DNA of 7,881 nucleotides from contig JADFGH010000096.1 in assembly GCA_022567775.1 (NCBI GenBank), forward strand, positions 1 to 7,881, given 5' to 3'. The first letter of the stretch is position 1. Every line of letters begins with the position of its first letter. The translations under genes were made by a program, and so were the position numbers. The stretch is from Pseudomonadota bacterium (GTDB lineage Bacteria > Pseudomonadota > Gammaproteobacteria > Steroidobacterales > Woeseiaceae). This document shows, piece after piece, positions 1 through 5,785 of the stretch. The notes under the pieces were generated by a model. It worked only from the letters and a program-made list of their open reading frames with translations. It had not been told where the DNA came from and made no database searches.

Positions 1-98
1 AGTACCTCCCCCGGAGAAACCTGCAACTCGCCGGCGGCATCGCCGCCATATCGATTATCGTACTCGCCTGGCTTGTTGCCCTGCAACTCTGGGCCTGA
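1..98 (+). CDS. 3' end of an unidentified membrane protein gene (partial)
   Basis: The frame beginning at base 3 is open from the window edge to a TGA at 96-98 and encodes 31 residues. The visible tail starts YLPRRNLQLAGG and continues into an uninterrupted hydrophobic stretch of about 18 residues (IAAISIIVLAWLVALQLW) before ending in Ala. A basic residue pair followed by a terminal hydrophobic helix suits the last transmembrane segment of an inner-membrane protein. The other two forward frames over this stretch give proline/serine-rich or charged mixtures that do not look like protein. The family cannot be named from so short a piece. The next gene starts 98 nt downstream on the same strand, so the two could be cotranscribed, but nothing proves it. 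Confidence 0.6.
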   Translation, partial: YLPRRNLQLAGGIAAISIIVLAWLVALQLWA

Positions 99-196
99 TG
101 GCCTCTCTGGTTGTAGAATTCGCCATCAGCAGTCGGTCATCGAGGTCTTTTTCGACAGGCTGCTAGTCGAACTGGTCCTGGGGGCACGGTGCTGCA

Positions 197-1318
197 TTGA
201 AAATTTTCCTGTTGTTCCTGTTGACGATTGCATTGCTTACAGCCATCGTTTTGCGTGTGCGCTACGGTGGTGGAGAGCCATACCCCGACTTATCGGCGCC
301 ACCGCTCATCGGCGATTCGCAGCTCGAAGAAGTCTTCAACTACCCCGAGCCAATCGGTAACGTCGCCGTCAACCGGGAAGGGCGAATCTTTTTTACCGTG
401 CATCCAGAGTCGCGGCCGCGCGGCAACAAATTGCTCGAGTGGGTTGACGACGCGGCCGTGCCCTACCCCAGCGGCACCGTTCAACCACACCTCTTTGATA
501 CGGTACTGGGCGTGGTGGTCGACAAGCGGGACTGGCTCTGGACCATCGACCACGGTAACCATGGACTCGGTACCGCCCGTTTGCTGGCCTTCGACCTTGC
601 CAGCGGCAACATCATCCATGACTACAAATTTCGCCCGGAAACAGCGCCAGCGGGATCTTTGTTACAGGATCTTCGCGTAACGGCTGACGGAGCCACGGTG
701 TTTATCGCTGACGCCAGTATGTGGAGAAAGAACCCGGCGATTATTGTTTACGATGTTGCCACGCGGAGTGCGCGGCGAGTGCTCGAATCTCACGTGTCAG
801 TTAGTGCCCAGAACTATCTCGTAAGAACCCCGATCAGGGACATGTCATTTCTGGGCGGGCTGGTGGTTTTCAAGGCCGGTGTAGACGGTATCGCCCTCGA
901 TGCGAACGACCAGTGGTTGTACTTCGCGGCAATCAATCAAAGCGGACTGTTCCGGGTACGGGTTCGCGACCTGACCAACGAGACTTTGCCCGCGCGGCAA
1001 CTGGAAAACCGCGTTGAAAGATTCAGCGACAAGCCGTTGAGTGACGGTATTTTGGTGGCGGCGAGCGGTGAGGTTTATGTCACCGACGTCGAGCACGGCG
1101 CCGTAATCGCCATTGACCAGCAACAGACGCTTAATACGGTGATCCGGTCGCCCCGTATCCGCTGGGCGGATGGCTTGTCGCTTGGTCCCGGCGGGTGGCT
1201 TTATCTTGCAGACAGCGCGCTGCCGGAAGTCGTCCTGAGAACCAGGGATCACGTCAACGCGCAGGGACCCTATTATGTCTTTCGGTTTCATCCCGGCCAT
1301 GATGCCGGCCTTGATTAA
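197..1318 (+). CDS. Membrane-anchored major royal jelly/yellow-family protein (L-dopachrome tautomerase-related)
   Basis: The 373-residue product has an N-terminal hydrophobic helix (about residues 3-19, MKIFLLFLLTIALLTAIVL) followed by a basic RVR, suggesting an uncleaved anchor or signal peptide that places the rest in the periplasm. The remainder reads as a beta-propeller of the MRJP/yellow family: NVAVNREGRIFFTVHP (55-70), DKRDWLWTIDHGN (109-121), LQDLRVTADGATVFIADA (156-173), and the family-typical GVDGIALDANDQWLYFAAI (228-246) and TDVEHGAVIAID (296-307). The length fits the family's usual 350-420 residues. Bacterial members are often labelled L-dopachrome tautomerase-related, but the reaction is generally undetermined, and an SMP-30/gluconolactonase-like sugar-lactone activity is an alternative. 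TTG at 197 is the only usual start codon between the in-frame TAG at 164-166 and the hydrophobic segment; a GGGGG run at 180-184 is a weak ribosome site. Family assignment is firm, function is not. Confidence 0.85.
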   Translation: MKIFLLFLLTIALLTAIVLRVRYGGGEPYPDLSAPPLIGDSQLEEVFNYPEPIGNVAVNREGRIFFTVHPESRPRGNKLLEWVDDAAVPYPSGTVQPHLFDTVLGVVVDKRDWLWTIDHGNHGLGTARLLAFDLASGNIIHDYKFRPETAPAGSLLQDLRVTADGATVFIADASMWRKNPAIIVYDVATRSARRVLESHVSVSAQNYLVRTPIRDMSFLGGLVVFKAGVDGIALDANDQWLYFAAINQSGLFRVRVRDLTNETLPARQLENRVERFSDKPLSDGILVAASGEVYVTDVEHGAVIAIDQQQTLNTVIRSPRIRWADGLSLGPGGWLYLADSALPEVVLRTRDHVNAQGPYYVFRFHPGHDAGLD

Positions 1319-1330
1319 CAATAAGTGATG

Positions 1331-1355
1331 AATCGCGGCAAGATGCCGCTCCTAC
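1331..1355 (-). repeat. REP-like (GTAG-type) palindromic element
   Basis: Read on the minus strand this is GTAGGAG followed by a perfect hairpin: 6-bp arms at 1335-1340 and 1344-1349 (GCGGCA/TGCCGC on the plus strand) with a 3-nt loop. A GTAG head followed by an imperfect or perfect GC-rich hairpin is the known layout of REP sequences in Pseudomonas and of the GTAG-headed elements of Stenotrophomonas, which are mobilised by RAYT (REP-associated tyrosine) transposases. It occupies the 52-nt gap between the MRJP-family gene and the EamA gene and ends 15 nt before the latter's start codon, so it lies in or next to the leader of the EamA-mscS transcript. No second copy was noticed in the window, so it appears to be a single REP and not a paired BIME. 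The class call rests on the pattern only. Confidence 0.65.
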
Positions 1356-1370
1356 GGTACAGGAAAAAAT

Positions 1371-2249
1371 ATGCAGGTTGCCTTCCTGTACACCACCGCT
1401 GTCCTGATCTGGGGCTCCACCTGGTTCGCCATTACCTTTCAACTGGGTGCGGTCGCAGAGGAAGTGTCCGTTGCCTACCGTTTCGGGCTGGCATCGGTCG
1501 TGTTGTTCGCCTACGCGGCCATTGCGGGCCGGAGGACGCGTATTCCACTCGAGTCATACGGCAATGTCGTATTGATGGGCGTCCTGATGTACTCCGGAAG
1601 TTACATGATGGTGTATCACGCAACCTCATACATCACGTCTGGTCTGGTCGCCGTCATTTTCAGCCTGATCGTTGTAAGCAACGCATTCTTCGAGCGGATT
1701 TTCTTCGGCAAACCGCTCGAAGGAAGAATGATGCTGGCATCTGCCCTCGGCGTAGGCGGCGTTGCATGCCTTTTCTGGCCCGAGGTATCTTCGTTTGATC
1801 CGGGAAACCGGACAATCGCTGGTTTTGCGCTGGCGACAGGCAGTGTCGTCATCGCTTCGCTCGGAAATATGGCGGCGATCGTCAACACCACACGCGATTT
1901 GCCTGTGATCGCCGTTAATGCGCATGCCATGGCATGGGGTAGCCTGAGTTCAGTGGTCGTTGCACTGTTAATGGGACGATCGATCAATTTTTCGTTTGAA
2001 CCGGCGTATGTTTCGTCGTTGCTTTACCTCGCGGTTTTCGGTTCGGCTATCGCATTCGGCGCATACTTCGTACTGCTGAGACTAATCGGGTCTGCACGTG
2101 CGGCTTATACTTCGGTATTATTTCCAATAGTCGCGCTGATTATTTCGACTATTTTCGAGGACTATCAGTGGTCCACCCCGGCGATTGCCGGTATTGCGCT
2201 AATTGCTGCCGGTAACTGGCTGGCACTAACAAAAATAAGGCAGGAATAA
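1371..2249 (+). CDS. EamA/DMT-superfamily transporter
   Basis: The 292-residue product is almost entirely hydrophobic helices and fits the 10-TM drug/metabolite transporter fold with two tandem EamA halves (roughly residues 3-137 and 150-288). Family hallmarks are the opening LIWGSTWFAITFQLG (12-26), the Arg in VAYRFGLASVVLF between TM1 and TM2, and in the second half the SALGVGG-like and LYLAVFGSAIAFGAYFVLL segments before SARAAYTSVLFPIVALI. Such proteins sit in the inner membrane and commonly export amino acids or other small metabolites by proton antiport; the substrate cannot be read from sequence. ATG 1371 has AGGA at 1361-1364, a well-placed ribosome site. The stop is only 3 nt from the mscS start, so the two are probably translated from one message. 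Confidence 0.92.
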   Translation: MQVAFLYTTAVLIWGSTWFAITFQLGAVAEEVSVAYRFGLASVVLFAYAAIAGRRTRIPLESYGNVVLMGVLMYSGSYMMVYHATSYITSGLVAVIFSLIVVSNAFFERIFFGKPLEGRMMLASALGVGGVACLFWPEVSSFDPGNRTIAGFALATGSVVIASLGNMAAIVNTTRDLPVIAVNAHAMAWGSLSSVVVALLMGRSINFSFEPAYVSSLLYLAVFGSAIAFGAYFVLLRLIGSARAAYTSVLFPIVALIISTIFEDYQWSTPAIAGIALIAAGNWLALTKIRQE

Positions 2250-2252
2250 ATC

Positions 2253-3101
2253 ATGAACGAATTGCAGATGCCGGACCTCACAGGTTTTGACTGGGCAGGT
2301 CTGTGGGAAACGGTGCAAACGCTCGGGCTGGATTTTGGCATGAAAGTGCTGATGGCACTGGTCATTTTCTTCGTCGGTCGCATGATCGCGCGCATTGCAA
2401 CCAAAGGTCTGCGCAAGGCGATCCAGTCCCGGGAAGTCGACAAGATTCTCGAGAGCTTTGCCTGCAACCTCGTTTACTGGGTATTGATGATTTTTGTCAT
2501 CATCGCCGCAATCAACCAGATCGGCGTGCAGACGACATCGCTGATCGCGATAATGGGCGCCGCCGGCCTCGCCATCGGTCTCGCCTTGCAGGGTTCGCTT
2601 GCGAATTTTGCGGCAGGCGTGCTGATCGTCATGTTCCGGCCCTATCGGGTCGGTGATTTTATCGAAGCAGCCGGTATTTCAGGCACCGTATTGCAGGTGC
2701 AGATTCTGACCACGATCCTGAAGACCGGGGACAACAAGCAAATCATCGTGCCAAACGGCCAGATCATGGGCAGCATCATCACCAATTATTCGGCGAACGA
2801 TACGCGACGTGTCGAGATGACGATTGGTGTCAGCTACGACGATGACCTGGACAAAGTCCGCAGCACGCTTAAGGAACTGGTCAACGCGGACGACCGCATT
2901 CTCAAAGATCCGGAATGCCTCATTGCGGTCTCCGAGCTGGCGGACAGCAGCGTTAATTTCATCGTCAGGCCCTGGGTCAACAGGGCTGATTACTCGAGTG
3001 TGAAGTTTGGCCTGACCGAAGCAATCAAGAAGCGCTTCGACCAGGAAGGCATTTCATTCCCGTTCCCGCAGCAGGATGTACATATTTACAAAAACGATTA
3101 A
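2253..3101 (+). CDS. mscS: Small-conductance mechanosensitive channel, MscS family
   Basis: At 282 residues this is the size of the classic three-helix MscS (E. coli 286). TM1 spans about 29-49 and TM2 about 72-90. The pore-lining TM3 carries the Gly/Ala-packed motif GAAGLAIGLALQGSLANFAAG (102-122), followed by VMFRPYRVGDFI (126-137), the start of the cytoplasmic beta domain. PNGQIMGSIITNYS (167-180) and the C-terminal FPFPQQDVHI (269-278) are further family signatures. The channel releases solutes from the cytoplasm when membrane tension rises on hypo-osmotic shock, working as a homoheptamer in the inner membrane. The start lies 3 nt after the EamA stop, with AGGA overlapping the end of that gene, which points to translational coupling. 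The TAA stop overlaps the stop of the convergent CDF gene. Confidence 0.95.
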   Translation: MNELQMPDLTGFDWAGLWETVQTLGLDFGMKVLMALVIFFVGRMIARIATKGLRKAIQSREVDKILESFACNLVYWVLMIFVIIAAINQIGVQTTSLIAIMGAAGLAIGLALQGSLANFAAGVLIVMFRPYRVGDFIEAAGISGTVLQVQILTTILKTGDNKQIIVPNGQIMGSIITNYSANDTRRVEMTIGVSYDDDLDKVRSTLKELVNADDRILKDPECLIAVSELADSSVNFIVRPWVNRADYSSVKFGLTEAIKKRFDQEGISFPFPQQDVHIYKND

Positions 3102-4012
3102 TCCATTACGTCGGGTTCGATAAAACACCATTTGAGATTTGGAATTTCCTCTTTCAGCCGGACTTCCAGAGCGTTGATGTCGTCCACCGCGGTATCGATG
3201 TCGATGCCGGATCTCAGCTTGATCTTGGCCGCCAGCATGGTGTACGGACCCATTTGCATCGTGATCGTGTTGAACACCTGTTCGATGTCCTCGTTATCGC
3301 GGATCACCTTGTCGATTGCTTCCTGAATCAGGGGATCCGCAGAGCGGCCGACCAGCAGTGACTGCATGCGCAGCGAAAGGAAAACTGAAATTACGATCAG
3401 CACAACCCCGATACACATGGAACCGATAGCGTCGAAAATCGGGTTACCGCTTATCGCGGCCAGCGAAATGAACAGGAGTGCGACACCAAGGCCGAGCAGC
3501 GCCGCGATGTCTTCGCCTAACACAATTACGAGTTCGGAGTTTCGCGTGTGCTCGAGCCACACTCGAAACGGCCGCTCACCACGAACGGTGCGAATTTGAC
3601 GCAGGCAGCCGATCAGCGAAAATAATTCGAGGCAGACGGCGACGACCAGTACCATAATCGCGACCCAAACCTGGGTGAGTGGCTCCGGGTTCTGAAACTT
3701 GTGTACGCCCTCATAGATTGAAAACAGGCCACCAACGCTGAACAGCAGCATCGCAACCACGAAACTCCAGAAATAGCTGAGCATCCCGTAACCGAGCGGG
3801 TGCTCGGCATCCGCTGGTCTAACTGACTGTTTCAGGCCGAGAAACAGGAGGACCTGGTTTCCGGTATCAGCATATGAATGAATGGCCTCAGCGAGCATGC
3901 TGCCGGAGCCGGTTAACATTGCCGCCCAGGTCTTGGCAATGGCGATGCCGGCATTCGCCAGGAATGCGTAGAGGATGGCTCGTGCCGTCGCGCTTTGTGA
4001 GGAAGATGGCAT
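3098..4012 (-). CDS. Cation diffusion facilitator (CDF) family metal transporter, SLC30A9-like type
   Basis: The 304-residue protein has the CDF pattern of about six membrane helices followed by a cytoplasmic ferredoxin-like domain (about 210-304). TM2 holds the metal-site pair H45-x3-D49 in AEAIHSYADTGNQ, followed by the conserved HPLGYG (71-76). In TM5 the equivalent stretch is VLGEDIAALLG (164-174), so D168 is present but the residue four before it is Val and not His/Asp; an ED at this place is what I recall of the ZnT9/SLC30A9-like branch. Canonical members exchange cytoplasmic Zn2+ (or Fe2+, Mn2+, Co2+) for protons, but with this altered site the metal and transport activity are uncertain. 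The chosen ATG (complement of 4010-4012) gives a hydrophilic N-terminus ahead of TM1; its ribosome site is weak. The gene is convergent with mscS and divergent from the lipoprotein gene. Confidence 0.9.
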   Translation of the reverse strand: MPSSSQSATARAILYAFLANAGIAIAKTWAAMLTGSGSMLAEAIHSYADTGNQVLLFLGLKQSVRPADAEHPLGYGMLSYFWSFVVAMLLFSVGGLFSIYEGVHKFQNPEPLTQVWVAIMVLVVAVCLELFSLIGCLRQIRTVRGERPFRVWLEHTRNSELVIVLGEDIAALLGLGVALLFISLAAISGNPIFDAIGSMCIGVVLIVISVFLSLRMQSLLVGRSADPLIQEAIDKVIRDNEDIEQVFNTITMQMGPYTMLAAKIKLRSGIDIDTAVDDINALEVRLKEEIPNLKWCFIEPDVMD

Positions 4013-4194
4013 CGATGGTCAGGTGTGGGTCAACGAAAGGCACCCGGCTGCGTTGTAATAACAGGCTGATTCGCAGCTTACCCGTGAGCTTGCCTGAAAA
4101 CCAAGCATACTGCAGCGCATGGCCGGATGTTCAGGCATTGTTCAGTCACGGGCCCTACAATCTGCAATGCGCAACAGATGGATGAGGAATTGAT

Positions 4195-4554
4195 ATGAAA
4201 AATGGAACAGGTGCGATCATCGTATCGATATGCGCCATCCTGGTCACAGGGTGCGCATCGCATCCGGACCCTATCATCGACATGCAGGGCGTGGATGAGT
4301 CCGCACTGCAAATCGACTGGGCTGAATGCGAGGAGTATTCGCAGCAAGTTATTATCGCCAAAGGCGCAGCCAGGGGAGCCGCAGGCGGTGCAGTCGTGGG
4401 TGCCGCGACCGGTGCGATAAGCGGTAACGCGGATGCGGGCGCCGGTTACGGAGCGATCTGGGGTGCAACACGCTCTACAATCGAGGGCGATCACGAAAAA
4501 CAAATGGTTTTCAAACGATGCATGAGAGGCCGGGGCTACCGGGTGTTGAATTAG
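4195..4554 (+). CDS. Glycine-zipper outer-membrane lipoprotein
   Basis: The 119-residue product starts with a type II signal peptide, a hydrophobic run (7-17) ending in the lipobox VTGC with the lipidated Cys at 20. Ala at the following position predicts Lol sorting to the outer membrane. Residues 55-91 are a glycine zipper, alternating Gly/Ala at small-residue spacing (GAARGAAGGAVVGAATGA then GAGYGAIWGA), which usually packs against or into a membrane. Cys45 (DWAECEEY) and Cys109 (FKRCMRGRGY) flank the zipper and could form a disulphide; an EC...Y and a terminal CMxxRGY are recurrent in this type of small envelope protein. The start is supported by GAGGA at 4184-4188. A -10-like TACAAT lies at 4156-4161 without a clear -35. 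Function is unknown; roles in envelope integrity are typical for the group but not shown here. Confidence 0.85.
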   Translation: MKNGTGAIIVSICAILVTGCASHPDPIIDMQGVDESALQIDWAECEEYSQQVIIAKGAARGAAGGAVVGAATGAISGNADAGAGYGAIWGATRSTIEGDHEKQMVFKRCMRGRGYRVLN

Positions 4555-4563
4555 TGGTCTCAC

Positions 4564-4593
4564 CTGACGCAGAGGCAGAAAAGCGTATATACT
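4564..4593 (+). promoter_or_regulatory. Predicted sigma-70 promoter of the radical SAM gene
   Basis: A -35-like CTGACG at 4564-4569 (four of six to TTGACA) is followed after 18 nt by TATACT at 4588-4593 (five of six to TATAAT). The -10 overlaps the left arm of the SOS box, the standard arrangement for LexA repression. Initiation would fall near 4600, giving a leader of roughly 24 nt before the ATG at 4624. This is judged by eye. Confidence 0.55.
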
Positions 4594-4609
4594 GTACAAA
4601 CATACAGTA
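4590..4609 (+). promoter_or_regulatory. LexA operator (SOS box)
   Basis: The 20 bases are TACTGTACAAACATACAGTA: a perfect 6-bp inverted repeat with the CTGT-N8-ACAG core that defines the gammaproteobacterial LexA site and the flanking TA/TA of the best sites. The box overlaps the predicted -10 and ends 14 nt before the start codon of the radical SAM gene, so bound LexA would block transcription until RecA-stimulated LexA self-cleavage after DNA damage. From memory, PA0069 of Pseudomonas aeruginosa has been listed among LexA-regulated genes, which would agree. Confidence 0.88.
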
Positions 4610-4623
4610 ACCCACGAGCCACT

Positions 4624-5685
4624 ATGCCTCCCCAAGCCTACAAAGGCCGCGGCGCGGTTTCGCGCACCGCCGGCCGCTTCGCGTCACTGAAGATCGAGCC
4701 CGAAGACGGCCACGAAGAATCCTTATCGCCGCCCACAACGACGCTGCGGGCGATGCAGGCGCGGAGCATCATCAGCAGCAATAATTCGCCCGACATTCCA
4801 TTCGAGCGCTCAATTAACCCCTACCAGGGATGCGAGCACGGCTGTGTCTATTGCTATGCGAGGCCGAGTCACAGCTACCTGGATCTGTCGCCGGGACTCG
4901 ATTTCGAGACCAGGATCTTTTACAAACCGAACGCGGCAGAGGCCCTGGTCGCGGAATGGTCAAAAGCCTCTTATGAGTGCAAACCCATTACGATCGGGGC
5001 GAACACAGACCCCTATCAGCCTGCAGAGAAAAAAATCGGCATTACGAGAAAGCTGCTGGCCACGTTCCTGGAACACCGGCATCCTGTCAGCCTGATCACC
5101 AAGGGCAGCCTGATGTCACGGGATCTCGATTTGCTGGCACAACTGGCCGATCGCGGCCTTTGCTCCGTGGCTGTCAGCGTGCCAACCATGAACGACCGTC
5201 TGAAACGCCTGCTGGAGCCACGCGTGCCCTCAGCCGCGATTCGATTCAGGCTCATACGGGATCTGCGTGCCGCGGGAGTTCCCGTCAGCCTGCTCATGGC
5301 ACCGATCATCCCGGCGCTTAACGATACAGAAATCGAATCAGTCCTCAGCCGGGCTGCAGATGCCGGGGCGATTCATGCCACCTGGATCCTTCTGCGGCTG
5401 CCCCATGAACTCAAGCAGATATTTGTCGAATGGCTCGAGACGCACATGCCTGATCGGGCCGGACATGTGATGAGCCTGCTGCGCCAGGCCAGCGGCGGCA
5501 AGGATTATGACAATCGCTTTGGCATCCGCCAGCGCGGTCGCGGGCCTTATGCCAGCATGATTAATCAGCGCTTCACGACCGCCTGCAACAGACTCGGCAT
5601 GGATTCAGGCAGGTACCGGACCGAACTCGATTGCACTCAATTCAGGCGGCCCGCCGGCCGTCAGATGGCGCTTGCCCTCGACTGA
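4624..5685 (+). CDS. PA0069-family radical SAM protein, SOS-regulated
   Basis: The 353-residue protein matches the PA0069 family: an N-terminal KGRGA (7-11) and GRF (17-19), then the radical SAM iron-sulphur motif C70-x3-C74-x2-C77 in NPYQGCEHGCVYCYAR (65-80), followed by SYLDLSPGLDFETRIFYKPNA. Further conserved pieces are IGANTDPYQPAE (123-134), the strand-end LITKG (157-161), and LLMAPIIPALND (223-234). The cysteines should hold a [4Fe-4S] cluster that cleaves S-adenosylmethionine to a 5'-deoxyadenosyl radical. The family is related to spore photoproduct lyase-like radical SAM proteins, but no substrate is assigned. ATG 4624 is favoured because KGRGA lies just after it and because the promoter and SOS box leave no room for an earlier start; the ribosome site is poor. 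The operator upstream implies induction by DNA damage, so a role in repair or in coping with damaged nucleotides is a reasonable inference, not a demonstrated one. Confidence 0.92.
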   Translation: MPPQAYKGRGAVSRTAGRFASLKIEPEDGHEESLSPPTTTLRAMQARSIISSNNSPDIPFERSINPYQGCEHGCVYCYARPSHSYLDLSPGLDFETRIFYKPNAAEALVAEWSKASYECKPITIGANTDPYQPAEKKIGITRKLLATFLEHRHPVSLITKGSLMSRDLDLLAQLADRGLCSVAVSVPTMNDRLKRLLEPRVPSAAIRFRLIRDLRAAGVPVSLLMAPIIPALNDTEIESVLSRAADAGAIHATWILLRLPHELKQIFVEWLETHMPDRAGHVMSLLRQASGGKDYDNRFGIRQRGRGPYASMINQRFTTACNRLGMDSGRYRTELDCTQFRRPAGRQMALALD

Positions 5686-5768
5686 TATTGTATAGTGATG
5701 CGGACGGTCTGAGGTGCCGCCCGACAAGAACTAAATGCACCGCCGGTAGTCTGAATCAAAGGTATACA

Positions 5769-5782
5769 GGATTTTCCAATCC
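5769..5782 (+). other. Small hairpin in the translation initiation region of the TPR gene
   Basis: GGATT (5769-5773) and AATCC (5778-5782) are a perfect 5-bp inverted repeat around a TTCC loop, ending 3 nt before the ATG at 5786. It occupies the place where a Shine-Dalgarno sequence would be expected, and the nearest AGG (5768-5770) lies inside its left edge. The stem is short and weak, so an effect on translation is only possible. Confidence 0.3.
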
Positions 5783-5785
5783 CTG

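Noticed and set aside
845..1321. Minus-strand open frame of 158 codons in the MRJP-family gene
   Set aside because: It is a shadow of strongly family-like plus-strand coding sequence.
1325..1798. Plus-strand open frame starting inside the REP-like element
   Set aside because: It is out of frame with the EamA gene and gives a Cys/Arg/His-rich translation, while the EamA frame has clear TM helices and a good ribosome site.
4047..4077. 6-bp inverted repeat GCTGCG/CGCAGC with a 19-nt gap in the divergent intergenic region
   Set aside because: The short arms and long gap are expected by chance, and no promoter element was found around it to make it an operator.
4078..4635. Minus-strand open frame of 185 codons over the lipoprotein gene and SOS box
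   Set aside because: It is antisense to a well-supported lipoprotein gene with lipobox and ribosome site, its Cys/His/Arg-rich composition resembles no protein, and it runs through the promoter region.
5647..5660. GC-rich hairpin (5-bp arms, 4-nt loop) at the end of the radical SAM gene as a terminator
   Set aside because: It lies within the coding sequence and has no T-tract after it.
5691..5696. TATAGT as a -10 for the TPR gene
   Set aside because: The only -35-like sequence, TTGCCC at 5672-5677, is 13 nt away, which is too close for a sigma-70 promoter.
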